From: Yersinia artesiana
GTDB lineage: Bacteria; Pseudomonadota; Gammaproteobacteria; Enterobacterales; Enterobacteriaceae
Length of the DNA: 64,000 nucleotides
Assembly: GCF_902726545.1 (NCBI RefSeq)
Contig: NZ_CACVAD010000009.1
Coordinates: 1 to 64,000 of the forward strand
Direction of reading: 5' to 3'
Shown: piece by piece, positions 10,317 to 32,366 of the stretch
Layout of the letters: the number at the start of each line of letters is the position of its first letter
Position numbering within the stretch: the stretch's first letter is position 1
Notes under the pieces: generated by a model
The model's database searches: none
Told to the model about the DNA's origin: nothing
What the model saw: the letters and a program-made list of their open reading frames with translations, nothing else
Translations under genes and position numbers: made by a program

Positions 10317-10688
10317 TCATTCCTCTTTAGACAGTTTATATGTCACTTTATGCTGATATTCTTTATGCAGAAAATCCGTGCTAAGACCTGCCTGCTTCAA
10401 CCTTAGCTCTAATAAAACCAATCGTTTATGTAACTCCCCATAGTCATTATGCTGCTTGTCGAGATGTGATAATAAATCAGTGATAGTGAGTGCTTCCTGC
10501 CTATCCTGCAATTCTGGGGGAAGGTATCCCGCATTCTTCAGTAATCTGTATCCGGCTCTTAGCTCAGCGGGAACGAAGGTATCATCATCGAGTATTAATG
10601 GTTGACCATACCCAGGTAAATTATCGAGTTCGCCTTTTTCTTGAGCACTGATAATGTGTCTTTCAGCCCATTCGTCAATCAATCCCAT
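10317..10688 (-). CDS. yhdN: DUF1992 family protein YhdN
   Basis: A 123-residue soluble protein of the DUF1992 (DnaJ-homologue C28-like) family, recognised from MGLIDEWAERHI, the LDNLPGYGQPL motif and the LDDDTFVPAELRAGYRLLKNAGYLPPE region. The function is unknown. It is encoded directly upstream of zntR with only 3 bp between them, so the two are probably co-transcribed. Confidence 0.88.
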   Translation of the reverse strand: MGLIDEWAERHIISAQEKGELDNLPGYGQPLILDDDTFVPAELRAGYRLLKNAGYLPPELQDRQEALTITDLLSHLDKQHNDYGELHKRLVLLELRLKQAGLSTDFLHKEYQHKVTYKLSKEE

Positions 10689-10816
10689 ATCCCCTCCTAA
10701 AGATCAGAGTACACAAAGTGGAGTGGTAGTTAAGATTAATGGATTGGCAGATAAATAATAAGAGGAAAGAGGAAAGATACGAGGGGTAGATATCTATCTT
10801 GCTGAATTCTGGACGT

Positions 10817-10840
10817 AAAAAAACCGGGCAAGCCCGGTTT
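10817..10840 (-). terminator. Terminator of the alpha operon
   Basis: AAACCGGGC and GCCCGGTTT (10821-10840) pair across 2 nt and are followed on the minus strand by a T run (10820 downwards). It sits 18 bp after the rplQ stop and ends the alpha operon. The mirrored T run would let it stop rightward transcription too. Confidence 0.92.
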
Positions 10841-10857
10841 TTTTACGCGTTTACAGA

Positions 10858-11271
<414 letters not shown>

Positions 11272-11287
11272 TTAACCTGTGATCCGG

Positions 11288-12280
11288 TTACTCGTTATCA
11301 GCAATGCTAGCCGGTGGCCAATTTTCTAGGCGCATGCCTAAAGAAAGACCACGTGATGCGAGCACGTCTTTAATCTCAGTAAGAGATTTTTTACCCAGGT
11401 TAGGCGTTTTCAGCAACTCAACCTCGGTACGCTGTACCAGATCACCGATGTAGTGGATAGCTTCTGCCTTGAGGCAGTTAGCAGAGCGGACAGTCAATTC
11501 CAGATCGTCAACAGGGCGCAGCAGGATCGGATCAAACTCTGGCTTCTCTTCTTTAACTTCCGGCTGACGTACATCACGTAGGTCAACGAAAGCTTCAAGC
11601 TGTTCAGCCAAGATAGTTGCCGCACGGCGGATCGCCTCTTCAGGATCGATCGTACCATTGGTTTCCATCTCGATAACCAACTTGTCCAGGTCGGTACGCT
11701 GTTCTACACGCGCTGCTTCAACATTGTAGGCAATACGCTCTACAGGGCTATAGCATGCGTCTACTAACAGACGACCAATCGGGCGCTCATCTTCTTCCGA
11801 ATGAATTCGGGCAGAAGCCGGCACATAACCCCGACCACGTTGAACTTTGATACGCATACTAATAGATGCGTTCTCATCGGTCAGGTGGCAGATAACGTGC
11901 TGCGGCTTGACGATTTCGACATCACCATCATGGGTGATATCGGCTGCAGTCACAGGGCCAATGCCAGACTTATTCAGGGTAAGAATAACTTCATCTTTAC
12001 CCTGAACTCTCACCGCCAGCCCTTTCAGGTTGAGCAGGATCTCCAGGATATCTTCCTGTACGCCTTCTTTGGTGCTGTACTCATGCAGTACACCATCAAT
12101 CTCAACCTCGGTCACCGCGCAACCCGGCATAGATGAAAGCAGAATACGGCGCAGTGCGTTGCCGAGAGTATGGCCAAAGCCACGCTCTAACGGCTCAAGG
12201 GTCACCTTGGCGTGCGTCGAACTGACTTGCTCGATATCTACCAGGCGCGGTTTTAGAAACTCTGTCACAGAACCCTGCAT
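11288..12280 (-). CDS. rpoA: RNA polymerase alpha subunit
   Basis: Alpha dimerises to start assembly of RNA polymerase and its C-terminal domain touches UP elements and activators such as CRP. The 330-residue protein has the N-terminal dimer domain (1-235), a linker, and the C-terminal domain (about 250-330) with Arg265 in [11 protein letters not shown] and the [12 protein letters not shown] helix. The last residues read IADNE; from memory E. coli ends IADE, so one residue is inserted. It is co-transcribed with four ribosomal genes. Confidence 0.99.
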   Translation of the reverse strand: MQGSVTEFLKPRLVDIEQVSSTHAKVTLEPLERGFGHTLGNALRRILLSSMPGCAVTEVEIDGVLHEYSTKEGVQEDILEILLNLKGLAVRVQGKDEVILTLNKSGIGPVTAADITHDGDVEIVKPQHVICHLTDENASISMRIKVQRGRGYVPASARIHSEEDERPIGRLLVDACYSPVERIAYNVEAARVEQRTDLDKLVIEMETNGTIDPEEAIRRAATILAEQLEAFVDLRDVRQPEVKEEKPEFDPILLRPVDDLELTVRSANCLKAEAIHYIGDLVQRTEVELLKTPNLGKKSLTEIKDVLASRGLSLGMRLENWPPASIADNE

Positions 12281-12305
12281 TGTGTCCTCTCTTTGGTACT
12301 AAGCT

Positions 12306-12944
<639 letters not shown>

Positions 12945-12956
12945 CTAAAAGCAGCG

Positions 12957-13349
<393 letters not shown>

Positions 13350-13362
13350 TCAATCACCCCGA

Positions 13363-13719
13363 TTATTTCTTGATCGGTTTACGCGGACCCTTACGGGTAC
13401 GTGCGTTGGTCTTAGTACGCTGACCGCGAACTGGTAGACCACGACGATGACGCAAACCACGATAAGTCCCAAGGTCCATCAGACGCTTGATGCTCAGGGT
13501 CACCTCACGACGCAGATCACCTTCTACAACGTACTTGGCAACTTCGTCACGCAGCTTCTCGATTTGCTCTTCAGACAGCTCACTGATCTTAACATGTTCA
13601 GCAATACCCGCAGCGACACAGATAGCCTGTGAACGGGTCTTACCGATGCCGTAGATCGCAGTTAAAGCGATAACGGTATGTTTCTGATCAGGAATGTTAA
13701 TGCCTGCTATACGGGCCAC
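13363..13719 (-). CDS. rpsM: 30S ribosomal protein S13
   Basis: S13 (118 residues) forms intersubunit bridges from the 30S head and touches P-site tRNA. Recognised by [20 protein letters not shown] and the tail [20 protein letters not shown]. The start codon is GTG at 13719 behind TAGGAG, which is the start buried in the S4-binding pseudoknot that controls the whole alpha operon. Confidence 0.98.
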   Translation of the reverse strand: MARIAGINIPDQKHTVIALTAIYGIGKTRSQAICVAAGIAEHVKISELSEEQIEKLRDEVAKYVVEGDLRREVTLSIKRLMDLGTYRGLRHRRGLPVRGQRTKTNARTRKGPRKPIKK

Positions 13720-13795
13720 TATGCACTCCTACTATTTTATACAGCAATACCATTCTGAAAAGCCCGTTTTCAGGATACTCAAATAGCATTGCAGT
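13720..13795 (-). promoter_or_regulatory. Alpha-operon mRNA leader, S4-binding pseudoknot
   Basis: On the minus strand the leader reads TTTGAGTATCCTGAAAACGG then GCTTTTCAGAATGG, followed by TAGGAG and the GTG start. It resembles the E. coli alpha leader, in which CTGAAAA pairs with TTTTCAG and a second pairing makes a nested pseudoknot that S4 traps to block initiation. The helix CTGAAAA/TTTTCAG is directly visible; S4 control is taken from E. coli. Confidence 0.82.
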
Positions 13796-13812
13796 CACAT
13801 ACAAAAGATTGG

Positions 13813-13831
13813 CTGGCTAATCTAGCCAGCT
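13813..13831 (-). terminator. Hairpin between spc and alpha operons
   Basis: GCTGGCTA (13813-13820) pairs with TAGCCAGC (13824-13831) over a 3-nt loop. On the minus strand it is followed by CAATCTTTTG. It lies after rpmJ and may partly end the spc transcript. The T stretch is short and offset, so read-through into rpsM is likely. Confidence 0.55.
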
Positions 13832-13866
13832 CAACCCAACTTTGCAAGAAAAATATGCAAGATAAA

Positions 13867-15349
<1,483 letters not shown>

Positions 15350-15356
15350 CTGCTAC

Positions 15357-15791
15357 TTATTCCTCAATTTTACCGCCAGCAGCTTCGATAGCAGCACGAG
15401 CGCCTTTGGTGACACGCAGACCACGAAGAGTTACCGCACGACCGATTTCGCCAGAAAGCATAACTTTCGCGAACTCAATCTGGGTACCAACAACGTTAGC
15501 GGCTTTCAGCGTGTTCAGGTCGATTACGTCGCCTTCCACTAAAGCCAGTTCAGACAGACGAACTTCTGCCGTGATCATAGCTTTGCGAGAGGTGAAGCCG
15601 AATTTCGGCAAACGACGATATAAAGGCATCTGACCACCTTCAAAACCACGACGTACGCCACCACCAGAACGTGAGTTCTGACCTTTGTGACCACGACCAG
15701 CAGTTTTACCCAGGCCAGAACCGATACCACGACCTACACGCTTCGGCGCATGCTTGGCACCTTCAGCCGGAGACAGAGTATTTAAACGCAT
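15357..15791 (-). CDS. rplO: 50S ribosomal protein L15
   Basis: A 144-residue protein with [20 protein letters not shown], a glycine/arginine-rich extension ([20 protein letters not shown]) that threads into 23S rRNA, and a globular C-terminal half. It is a late assembly protein of the 50S core. It lies between rpmD and secY with gaps of 3 and 7 bp, so translation is tightly linked. Confidence 0.98.
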   Translation of the reverse strand: MRLNTLSPAEGAKHAPKRVGRGIGSGLGKTAGRGHKGQNSRSGGGVRRGFEGGQMPLYRRLPKFGFTSRKAMITAEVRLSELALVEGDVIDLNTLKAANVVGTQIEFAKVMLSGEIGRAVTLRGLRVTKGARAAIEAAGGKIEE

Positions 15792-15794
15792 CTG

Positions 15795-15974
15795 TTACTC
15801 CTCAACTTTAACCATGTAGGAAACCAAGTTGACCATACCACGTACAGCAGGAGTATCCTCACGCTCTACAGTATGACCAATACGACGCAGACCTAAACCG
15901 ATCAGAGTTGCCTTATGTTTTGGCAAACGACCGATACTGCTTTTTGTTTGAGTTACTTTAATAGTCTTTGCCAT
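15795..15974 (-). CDS. rpmD: 50S ribosomal protein L30
   Basis: I translated this 59-residue gene directly: it begins [20 protein letters not shown], contains the L30 core [11 protein letters not shown] and ends SYMVKVEE. It is the small non-essential L30 of the large subunit. The gene is wedged between rpsE (2-bp gap) and rplO (3-bp gap). Confidence 0.97.
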
Positions 15975-15976
15975 GG

Positions 15977-16489
<513 letters not shown>

Positions 16490-16494
16490 CTACC

Positions 16495-16857
<363 letters not shown>

Positions 16858-17391
16858 TTACTTCTTCTTAGCCTCTTTGGTACGCACGACTTCGTCGGCG
16901 TAACGGACACCCTTGCCTTTATAAGGCTCAGGACGACGGTAGGCACGTAAATCTGCTGCAACCTGACCAATTACCTGCTTATCAGCACCTTTCAGCACGA
17001 TTTCAGTTTGGGTCGGACATTCAGCAGTGATGCCAGCCGGCAATTCATGGTCAACTGGATGAGAGAAGCCTAAAGCTAAATTCACCACGTTGCCTTTAAC
17101 TGCGGCACGGTAACCTACACCTACCAATTGAAGCTTCTTAGTGAAGCCTTCGGTAACACCAATGACCATTGCATTAAGCAGTGCACGAGTGGTACCCGCT
17201 TGGGCCCAACCGTCTACAGCGCCTTCGCGTGGAGCGAAAGTCAGTGTATTTTCTTCTTGCTTAACTTCAACAGCACTATGGACGGTACGAGTCAGCTCGC
17301 CGTTCTTACCCTTAATCGAAATAACCTGACCGTTGAGTTTTACCTCTACGCCGGCAGGAATGACGACGGGTGCTTTTGCAACACGAGACAT
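16858..17391 (-). CDS. rplF: 50S ribosomal protein L6
   Basis: L6 (177 residues) lies at the base of the L7/L12 stalk by the sarcin-ricin loop and factor-binding site. It holds two related alpha/beta domains, the signature [13 protein letters not shown] near residue 155 and the start [17 protein letters not shown]. Length matches E. coli. It follows rpsH by 14 bp. Confidence 0.98.
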   Translation of the reverse strand: MSRVAKAPVVIPAGVEVKLNGQVISIKGKNGELTRTVHSAVEVKQEENTLTFAPREGAVDGWAQAGTTRALLNAMVIGVTEGFTKKLQLVGVGYRAAVKGNVVNLALGFSHPVDHELPAGITAECPTQTEIVLKGADKQVIGQVAADLRAYRRPEPYKGKGVRYADEVVRTKEAKKK

Positions 17392-17405
17392 TCTTTCCTC
17401 CCGAA

Positions 17406-17804
<399 letters not shown>

Positions 17805-17831
17805 TTACTCCCGTGATTCAATTGGTGACAA

Positions 17832-18137
17832 TTACCAGCTAGCCTTTTTAAGGCCCGGGATTTCACCGCGCATTGCGGTTTCACGGACTTTAATACGGCT
17901 CAACCCGAACTTCCGCAAGAAACCATGCGGACGACCAGTTTGGTTGCAGCGGTTACGCTGACGGGACGGGCTGGAATCACGCGGCAGAGACTGCAGCTTC
18001 AGAACAGCATTCCAACGTTCTTCGTCGGATGAGTTCACACCAGAGATAATAGCTTTTAATTCCTCGCGTTGAGCGCGGTATTTGTTAGCTAGTTTCACGC
18101 GAACGACTTCGCGTGCTTTCATTGATTGCTTAGCCAT
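17832..18137 (-). CDS. rpsN: 30S ribosomal protein S14 (zinc-independent form)
   Basis: A 101-residue S14 starting [20 protein letters not shown] and ending [10 protein letters not shown], with [20 protein letters not shown] in the middle. The long form lacks the CxxC...CxxC zinc ribbon of the short paralogue. The open frame reaches 18374 by running into rplE in another frame, but ATG 18137 gives the exact family length. S14 sits in the 30S head. Confidence 0.97.
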   Translation of the reverse strand: MAKQSMKAREVVRVKLANKYRAQREELKAIISGVNSSDEERWNAVLKLQSLPRDSSPSRQRNRCNQTGRPHGFLRKFGLSRIKVRETAMRGEIPGLKKASW

Positions 18138-18150
18138 CAGTAACCCTACC

Positions 18151-19413
<1,263 letters not shown>

Positions 19414-19480
19414 CTAATGTCAACTACTACTTTAGGACCCAGAATAGGTCGTTTAAAAGCCCCATGAATGAGGGCGCAGC

Positions 19481-19486
19481 ATTATA
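19481..19486 (-). promoter_or_regulatory. spc operon promoter (-10 element)
   Basis: On the minus strand GAAGCGGTGTTATAATGCTG gives a perfect TATAAT 80 bp upstream of the rplN start and just after the S10 terminator. The surrounding sequence resembles E. coli Pspc. I cannot point to a good -35 hexamer. Confidence 0.7.
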
Positions 19487-19510
19487 ACACCGCTTCCAAA
19501 TTATGGGTAG

Positions 19511-19545
19511 AAAAAATAAACGGCCCACTTTCTGAGCCGTTTATT
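19511..19545 (-). terminator. Terminator at the end of the S10 operon
   Basis: On the minus strand AATAAACGGC and GCCGTTTATT (19536-19545 and 19515-19524) pair over an 11-nt loop and are followed by TTTTTCTACC. It lies 22 bp after the rpsQ stop and separates the S10 from the spc operon. Confidence 0.88.
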
Positions 19546-19566
19546 ATGTTCGAGTTGGCTACTCTA

Positions 19567-21492
<1,926 letters not shown>

Positions 21493-21497
21493 CTACC

Positions 21498-21779
<282 letters not shown>

Positions 21780-21790
21780 TTATCCTCTAA

Positions 21791-22618
<828 letters not shown>

Positions 22619-22631
22619 TTACTCCTCCGAC

Positions 22632-24188
<1,557 letters not shown>

Positions 24189-24208
24189 TCAATCGCTCAA
24201 TGACCTGA

Positions 24209-24697
<489 letters not shown>

Positions 24698-24703
24698 CCG
24701 CGC

Positions 24704-24731
24704 ATTATACGTAAATACCAGCAGGAAGCAA
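24704..24731 (-). promoter_or_regulatory. S10 operon promoter
   Basis: On the minus strand there is TTGCTT (24726-24731), a 16-bp spacer and a perfect TATAAT (24704-24709), followed by GCGCGGGCC, a GC-rich discriminator as expected for a stringently controlled ribosomal promoter. Confidence 0.85.
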
Positions 24732-24811
24732 GCCAGTGTTGAAAATCTATGCGAAAACTTACCAGATAATTTAATTAGGGGAAAATATGGCTATGTTTGA
24801 AGGTTTGCAGA

Positions 24812-24847
24812 TAAGAAAGAGTGAGGCCGATCCGGCTCCCACTCTTT
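24812..24847 (-). terminator. Probable terminator of bfd-bfr
   Basis: On the minus strand AGAGTGGGAGCCG pairs with CGGCCTCACTCT over a short GAT loop, with one bulge, and is followed by TTCTTATC. It lies about 55 bp after the bfr stop. The rest of the 24732-24900 gap shows no gene. Confidence 0.65.
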
Positions 24848-24900
24848 TAACTCAATATATTGTGGCGGGTAAGCGAGCGACTGCACGCTAGGTGAAGGAG

Positions 24901-25374
24901 TTAATCTTTTGCCAATTGAGCCTGTGAGTAATTCTGTATTCCCAGACGTTCGATAAGGCTAAGTTCTGTTTCCAGCCAATCGATGTGACCTTCTTCATCA
25001 GCGAGAATTTCTTTCAACAAATCACGGCTGACGTAATCATGTATCGAATCTGCATAGGCAATACCTTCACGAAGATCCTTCGCTCCCGCCAGTTCAAGGG
25101 CTAGATCTGACTTCAGTATTTCCTCAACGTCTTCACCTATATTCAGCTTCCCCAAGTCCTGCAAATTAGGAATGCCTTCGAGGAAAAGGATACGCTCAAT
25201 ATATTTGTCAGCATGTTTCATTTCGTCGATGGATTCGTGATACTCCTTATCATTAAGGCGCATCAATCCCCAGTTTTTAAACATTCGGGCGTGGAGAAAA
25301 TATTGGTTGATAGCAACTAACTCGTTTCCGAGCAGTTTGTTGAGATGTGCAATTATCTTTTTATCGCCTTTCAT
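24901..25374 (-). CDS. bfr: Bacterioferritin
   Basis: Bfr forms 24-subunit cages that oxidise Fe(II) and store it as mineral. The 157-residue protein has the four-helix ferritin fold with ferroxidase ligands Glu18, Glu51, His54, Glu94, Glu127 and His130, and Met52, which binds haem between two subunits. The open frame extends to 25422, but ATG 25374 has GGAGGG about 7 bp upstream and gives [17 protein letters not shown], the known N terminus. It follows bfd by 78 bp. Confidence 0.97.
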   Translation of the reverse strand: MKGDKKIIAHLNKLLGNELVAINQYFLHARMFKNWGLMRLNDKEYHESIDEMKHADKYIERILFLEGIPNLQDLGKLNIGEDVEEILKSDLALELAGAKDLREGIAYADSIHDYVSRDLLKEILADEEGHIDWLETELSLIERLGIQNYSQAQLAKD

Positions 25375-25452
25375 AGAAATACCCTCCGCTTCCAGTACTA
25401 AAAGTGTAGTACCAGATGGCAAAGTGTGGGGAAAACTTCTCCCGGTTAACTA

Positions 25453-25647
25453 TTAGGCAACATCGTTCATTTCTGGAATGTTGGCACGTTCCTCGATCAA
25501 TATTTCTCTCGCCTGCCGAATACACTTTCCACAGTCGGTACCAATCGGTACTAGTTGACGCAATTGTTGAATGGTATGTGGATGGTGCTGACGTACCACT
25601 TTACGGATAACTTTGTCAGATATCGCATTACACAGGCAGACATACAT
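25453..25647 (-). CDS. bfd: Bacterioferritin-associated ferredoxin Bfd
   Basis: Bfd passes electrons to Bfr haem so that stored iron is reduced and released during iron shortage. The 64-residue protein binds one [2Fe-2S] cluster through Cys4, Cys6, Cys39 and Cys42 (CLC...CGKC). ATG 25647 gives MYVCLCN; the upstream in-frame GTG at 25659 would add four residues and is less likely. A possible Fur site lies 36 bp upstream. Confidence 0.95.
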   Translation of the reverse strand: MYVCLCNAISDKVIRKVVRQHHPHTIQQLRQLVPIGTDCGKCIRQAREILIEERANIPEMNDVA

Positions 25648-25682
25648 AAAATGACTCACTTCTTAACCAGTATTTCAAGTGT

Positions 25683-25703
25683 AAATAAGAATGCGAGTTA
25701 TTT
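25683..25703 (-). promoter_or_regulatory. Possible Fur site upstream of bfd
   Basis: AAATAA and TTATTT face each other across 9 bp (AAATAAGAATGCGAGTTATT then T), an A/T-rich inverted repeat of the size and place of a Fur box, and bfd is iron-repressed in E. coli. The inner bases match the consensus poorly. Confidence 0.3.
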
Positions 25704-25730
25704 CAATTAAGATTATTGACTTTGGGCAAT

Positions 25731-25752
25731 AAAAAGGGCGCCGAAGCGCCCT
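25731..25752 (-). terminator. Terminator of the str operon after tuf
   Basis: On the minus strand AGGGCGC and GCGCCCT pair over a TTCG tetraloop and are followed by TTTTATTG. It lies 20 bp after the tuf stop codon. Confidence 0.93.
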
Positions 25753-25772
25753 CTACTTAATCAATAAAACAA

Positions 25773-27014
<1,242 letters not shown>

Positions 27015-27028
27015 TTAAACCCGAAAGC

Positions 27029-29137
27029 TTATTTGCCACGGGCTTCGATAACGGCTTTAGCGACGTTACTAGGTGCTTCAGCATACTCCAGGAATTCCAT
27101 GGAGTAAGAAGCACGGCCCTGAGTCTGAGAACGCAGGTCAGTAGCATAACCGAACATTTCAGACAACGGAACCTTGACGCGAACGGTTTTACCGGTAGCA
27201 GTATCTTCCATACCTTCGATGATACCACGACGACGGTTAAGGTCGCCCATTACGTCACCCATGTAATCTTCAGGGGTTTCGACTTCAACCTTCATGATTG
27301 GCTCAAGCAGAACTGGTTTAGCTCGTTTGAACCCTTCTTTAAAGGCGATAGAACCGGCTAATTTAAACGCCAATTCTGAGGAGTCAACGTCATGGTAAGA
27401 ACCGTAGTGCAGACGGATTTTAACGTCAACAACCGGGTAACCAGCCAGAGGACCGGCTTTCAGTTGTTCCTGGATACCTTTATCAACAGCAGGGATGAAC
27501 TCTTTAGGAATAGAACCACCAACGATTTCGTTGACGAATTCATACCCAGCGCCACCCGGTGGTAACGGAGACATGTCGATAACAACATGACCGTACTGAC
27601 CACGACCGCCTGATTGCTTAGCGTGCTTACCTTCCACGTCCTTAACGGTCTCGCGGATAGTTTCACGGTATGCAACCTGAGGTTTACCGACGTTTGCTTC
27701 CACGTTAAATTCGCGGCGCATACGGTCAACCAGGATATCCAAGTGCAGCTCACCCATACCAGCGATGATAGTCTGACCAGATTCTTCGTCAGTCCAAACG
27801 CGGAATGATGGATCTTCTTTTGCCAGACGACCCAGAGCCATACCCATTTTTTCTTGGTCGGCTTTGGTTTTTGGTTCAACGGCAACAGAGATTACTGGCT
27901 CTGGGAACTCCATACGTTCCAAGATGATCGGATTAGCTGGGTCACACAAGGTGTCACCAGTCGTCACGTCTTTCAGACCAATCGCTGCTGCGATGTCGCC
28001 AGCACGAACTTCTTTGATCTCTTCACGTTTGTTGGCATGCATCTGTACGATACGGCCCAGACGCTCACGCTGTGAACGCACTGAGTTCAACACGGTGTCA
28101 CCGGAGTTAACAACGCCAGAGTACACACGGAAGAACGTCAAGTTACCCACAAACGGGTCGGTTGCAATTTTGAACGCCAGTGCAGAGAACGGCTCTTTGT
28201 CGTCTGAGTGACGAACTGCCGGAGTATCTTTACCGTCGTCCAGAATACCGTTGATAGCTTCAACATCAGTTGGTGCTGGCAGGTATTCGATAACCGCATC
28301 CAGCATTGCCTGTACGCCTTTGTTTTTAAACGCAGAACCACAGGTAACCAGGATAATTTCGTTGCGCAGAACGCGTTGACGCAGAGCTTTCTTGATTTCT
28401 TCTTCAGTCAGCTCTTCGCCGCCCAAATATTTGTCCATCAGCTCTTCTGACGCTTCTGCAGCAGATTCAACCAGATTCTGGTGCCATTCAGCAGCCAGTT
28501 CAGCCATATCAGCCGGGATCTCTTCGTATTCGAAGGTCACGCCCTGATCAGCTTCGTTCCAGTTGATCGCTTTCATTTTTACCAGGTCGATAATACCGGT
28601 AAATTTCTCTTCCGCGCCGATTGCCAGTTGCAATGGAACTGGATTCGCGCCCAGACGAGATTTAATCTGACCAACAACTTTCAGGAAGTTAGCACCCATG
28701 CGGTCCATTTTGTTAACGAACGCAATGCGTGGAACTTTATATTTGTTAGCCTGACGCCATACGGTCTCAGACTGTGGCTGAACACCACCAACTGCACAGT
28801 AAACCATTACCGCGCCGTCAAGAACACGCATGGAACGTTCTACTTCGATGGTGAAGTCAACGTGCCCAGGGGTGTCAATGATATTGACGTGATGTGGTTC
28901 GAACTGTTTAGCCATACCAGACCAGAAGCAGGTAGTAGCCGCAGAAGTAATGGTAATACCACGCTCCTGCTCCTGTTCCATCCAGTCCATGGTGGCTGCG
29001 CCGTCATGAACTTCACCGATTTTATGGTTTACACCGGTGTAAAACAGGATACGTTCGGTAGTGGTTGTCTTACCGGCGTCGATGTGAGCGCTGATACCGA
29101 TATTACGATAGCGCTCAATGGGTGTTTTACGAGCCAT
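27029..29137 (-). CDS. fusA: Elongation factor G
   Basis: EF-G drives tRNA-mRNA translocation and, with RRF, ribosome recycling. The 702-residue protein shows [28 protein letters not shown] and [10 protein letters not shown] in the G domain, and the domain IV tip [11 protein letters not shown]. It lies between rpsG (93-bp gap) and tuf (71-bp gap). Length matches the family. Confidence 0.98.
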   Translation of the reverse strand: MARKTPIERYRNIGISAHIDAGKTTTTERILFYTGVNHKIGEVHDGAATMDWMEQEQERGITITSAATTCFWSGMAKQFEPHHVNIIDTPGHVDFTIEVERSMRVLDGAVMVYCAVGGVQPQSETVWRQANKYKVPRIAFVNKMDRMGANFLKVVGQIKSRLGANPVPLQLAIGAEEKFTGIIDLVKMKAINWNEADQGVTFEYEEIPADMAELAAEWHQNLVESAAEASEELMDKYLGGEELTEEEIKKALRQRVLRNEIILVTCGSAFKNKGVQAMLDAVIEYLPAPTDVEAINGILDDGKDTPAVRHSDDKEPFSALAFKIATDPFVGNLTFFRVYSGVVNSGDTVLNSVRSQRERLGRIVQMHANKREEIKEVRAGDIAAAIGLKDVTTGDTLCDPANPIILERMEFPEPVISVAVEPKTKADQEKMGMALGRLAKEDPSFRVWTDEESGQTIIAGMGELHLDILVDRMRREFNVEANVGKPQVAYRETIRETVKDVEGKHAKQSGGRGQYGHVVIDMSPLPPGGAGYEFVNEIVGGSIPKEFIPAVDKGIQEQLKAGPLAGYPVVDVKIRLHYGSYHDVDSSELAFKLAGSIAFKEGFKRAKPVLLEPIMKVEVETPEDYMGDVMGDLNRRRGIIEGMEDTATGKTVRVKVPLSEMFGYATDLRSQTQGRASYSMEFLEYAEAPSNVAKAVIEARGK

Positions 29138-29230
29138 TTGATTCCTCTATTCCTAGGACGTTCATTCGGTTAACACATGCGGGCTGACTATTAAAGCGCC
29201 CGCATGGTTAGCATAACTACTGCGTGGTAA

Positions 29231-29716
<486 letters not shown>

Positions 29717-29797
29717 TTAATTCAGGGTTGTCCAAAACTCTAAGAGTTTATTTTGACATTAATGTGAAAATGTTTGGCCTTACTTAACGGAGAACCA

Positions 29798-30232
<435 letters not shown>

Positions 30233-30258
30233 CTACTGGCAGAGAACGAGGACGCAGA

Positions 30259-30287
30259 ATTTTATGGCTGACTATCTAAGGTGTCAA
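30259..30287 (-). promoter_or_regulatory. str operon promoter
   Basis: On the minus strand there is a perfect -35 TTGACA (30282-30287), a 17-bp spacer and -10 TAAAAT (30259-30264), followed by TCTGCG. It lies about 90 bp upstream of rpsL and matches E. coli Pstr in position and hexamers. It begins within the tusB-rpsL gap. Confidence 0.88.
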
Positions 30288-30309
30288 GAAATATACAGCA
30301 TTGACTGCA

Positions 30310-30597
30310 TTACCATGCCAGTTGTTGCTGATGTTTTAGGGTCAAATCCACGAAGTGAGTATAGCCGATTAGCATCGCGCTGTCTGAAATTTGACCACAT
30401 AAACCGCGAGCAATAACATCATCTTCCAATACAAATAGCGAAGCTGGGTTATTTAACAATAAGTTAAGACTTTCACTGTTTTTCAAAACCGCTATCACAC
30501 CATCTTGCAGAAATAGAATCGCATCTTCAGATGTGACCAATCTCAGCAATGCAGATAAATCGCAGTGATAAGGGGAACGACAGACGGTAAACAGCAT
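30310..30597 (-). CDS. tusB: tRNA 2-thiouridine sulfur relay protein TusB
   Basis: TusB is the 95-residue DsrH-like subunit of the TusBCD hexamer, which passes persulfide sulfur from TusA to TusE for the s2U34 modification by MnmA. It starts [20 protein letters not shown] and ends KHQQQLAW. It has no catalytic cysteine of its own at the DsrE position. Last gene of yheO-tusDCB, 19 bp after tusC. Confidence 0.95.
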   Translation of the reverse strand: MLFTVCRSPYHCDLSALLRLVTSEDAILFLQDGVIAVLKNSESLNLLLNNPASLFVLEDDVIARGLCGQISDSAMLIGYTHFVDLTLKHQQQLAW

Positions 30598-30616
30598 TAT
30601 GGTTACCCAAATCTCA

Positions 30617-30982
30617 TTAAAAAGTCAGCACAACATCATAATTTGCCAATTGGCTGCGTAAATTTACCGGAGATAATACCTCGACATCAAGTATCCAATC
30701 GGTCACTTCACTCAACCCGCGTTGCCGCAATGAGGCTTCACAAATATAAAAATTCTCAACATCGTACAGCGGTAGGACACCGAAAGTAGCAATATAGTTT
30801 CTGGCGAGAATTCTTTCTGGTTGTTGCTGAGGTAATAGTTGCAAAACACCGTCTGAGATGAAGAACATACCGATATTCTCACTCAACGCAGAAGTCGCCA
30901 GCACAGCATCCAACCCCTCGCGCCCTGCTGAATGGCCATGCGGGCCTTGAGTGAAAACAAAAGCAACACGTTTCATTGCCAT
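30617..30982 (-). CDS. tusC: tRNA 2-thiouridine sulfur relay protein TusC
   Basis: TusC is the DsrF-like subunit of TusBCD (121 residues, [20 protein letters not shown]). Its ATG at 30982 overlaps the TusD stop in TAATG, fitting translation by re-initiation. A second ATG two codons later (MKRVAF) gives the E. coli length and cannot be excluded. Confidence 0.95.
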   Translation of the reverse strand: MAMKRVAFVFTQGPHGHSAGREGLDAVLATSALSENIGMFFISDGVLQLLPQQQPERILARNYIATFGVLPLYDVENFYICEASLRQRGLSEVTDWILDVEVLSPVNLRSQLANYDVVLTF

Positions 30983-31377
30983 TAAAATTGCACCATACGG
31001 TCACAGGTTAATGCCGCTTCTGCCAATGCTCCTAGCCCACTCAAGGTAAAACCGGGTTGCAGATTTGCTGCCGCCAAATTGAGTTGCTCGGCTTCATTTT
31101 GGTCAGCAACGCCACGGCGCAATGCCGCCGCCACACACACATTCAATATGACAGCATGCTCGCTCGCCAATTTTTGCCATGCACGTACCAGATCAAATTC
31201 ATCACTGGCAGGAGCGGTTAATTGGTTAGCATTCAAAACGCCTTCGCGATAGAAGAAAACACTATCCAATTTATGTCCTGAACTTATCAGAGCCAACGCA
31301 AACTGATAGGCACTGCTAGCCTGCTGGGTGCCATAGGCTGGCCCCGTGACCATCAGGCAGTATTTCAAACCCGACAT
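30982..31377 (-). CDS. tusD: tRNA 2-thiouridine sulfur relay protein TusD
   Basis: TusD is the DsrE-like subunit that carries the active cysteine; Cys81 in [13 protein letters not shown] is placed like E. coli Cys78, which holds the persulfide. The 131-residue protein starts [20 protein letters not shown]. Its start shares one base with the yheO stop, so yheO-tusD-tusC-tusB form one tightly packed unit. Confidence 0.96.
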   Translation of the reverse strand: MSGLKYCLMVTGPAYGTQQASSAYQFALALISSGHKLDSVFFYREGVLNANQLTAPASDEFDLVRAWQKLASEHAVILNVCVAAALRRGVADQNEAEQLNLAAANLQPGFTLSGLGALAEAALTCDRMVQF

Positions 31378-32099
31378 TAACGCTCGTGCCCCACAAGATC
31401 ACCGCTTTTGAACTGGCGAATGTAGAGATAAACCGTGTGTTTAGAGATATTTAGTCGTTCAGCAACCTGATTGATGGCATCTTTGATATCAAAAATCCCT
31501 TTTTCGTAAAGATTGAGCACAACCTGGCGGTTTTTCGCATTGTTTGACACATTGCGATCAGCATTCACTTCCTCAATGGTGAACTCCAGTGTCTGTGCCA
31601 CCAGGTCATCAACCGATGAGGCAAAGTTGACGGAGGAAGGGACTTCTTGTGTTTCCGGCGGCATAAACGTCTGAATGATTTGCGAGAACGGCACATCCAG
31701 ATTCATGTTTATACATAACAGCCCAATAACACGCTGATCGCGGTTGCGGATTGCAATAGTAACTGATTTCATCAACACACCACTTTTGGCGCGCGTGAAA
31801 TAAGCTCTTGAAACACTGCTGTCGGCACCGGCCATATCATGCAGCATCCGCAGCGCAAGGTCTGTTATAGGAGAACCAATCTGCCGGCCTGTGTGTTCAC
31901 CATTCGCAATTCTTACCGCAGAGCTTTTCAGGTCTTCCAGTGAATGCAGGACAATTTCACAGTGGCTGCCAATAAGCATCGCCAAGCCATCAACGATAGC
32001 TTCGTATGATTTGAGTATTTCATGGTCCGTCTGACTGAACGGACGTTCATCCAGTAAATCCAGTTCACTGGTTTCGCTACTGAGAAGCGAATTAGACAT
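31377..32099 (-). CDS. yheO: YheO family transcriptional regulator (PAS-like plus HTH)
   Basis: The 240-residue protein has a YheO-like sensory domain (about 20-140, [20 protein letters not shown] and [14 protein letters not shown]) and a C-terminal helix-turn-helix (about 195-225, [20 protein letters not shown]), the DauR/YheO arrangement. It is thought to be a DNA-binding regulator with unknown ligand and targets. ATG 32099 is preferred to 32111: GAGGA is 10 bp before it and the N terminus then matches E. coli ([17 protein letters not shown]). Confidence 0.92.
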   Translation of the reverse strand: MSNSLLSSETSELDLLDERPFSQTDHEILKSYEAIVDGLAMLIGSHCEIVLHSLEDLKSSAVRIANGEHTGRQIGSPITDLALRMLHDMAGADSSVSRAYFTRAKSGVLMKSVTIAIRNRDQRVIGLLCINMNLDVPFSQIIQTFMPPETQEVPSSVNFASSVDDLVAQTLEFTIEEVNADRNVSNNAKNRQVVLNLYEKGIFDIKDAINQVAERLNISKHTVYLYIRQFKSGDLVGHER

Positions 32100-32290
32100 C
32101 GAAGACACCATCCTCTACGTAAAGCCTGTCTCAATACCGTTGGCAGACTCATAACTCAATATCCTGAATTTTAAGTCTAGCAAATATGCTGAGATAAAAT
32201 CCTTGCGTTCGCGCGTGCTATTGACGTTAAGCCCACAAGCCATAAATCGTCAAGTTATCAACGAGCAAAAGTGCGAATTGATACACCACA

Positions 32291-32323
32291 AAAAAAAACC
32301 GCCGCGACAATTATCGCGGCGGT
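32291..32323 (-). terminator. Terminator after fkpA
   Basis: ACCGCCGCGA and TCGCGGCGGT (32298-32323) form a 10-bp GC-rich stem with a 6-nt loop; on the minus strand eight T follow. It lies about 45 bp after the fkpA stop. Confidence 0.95.
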
Positions 32324-32366
32324 CATCAGTATAACCAGTACTCAGCTACGACACGAATGAGCTAAA

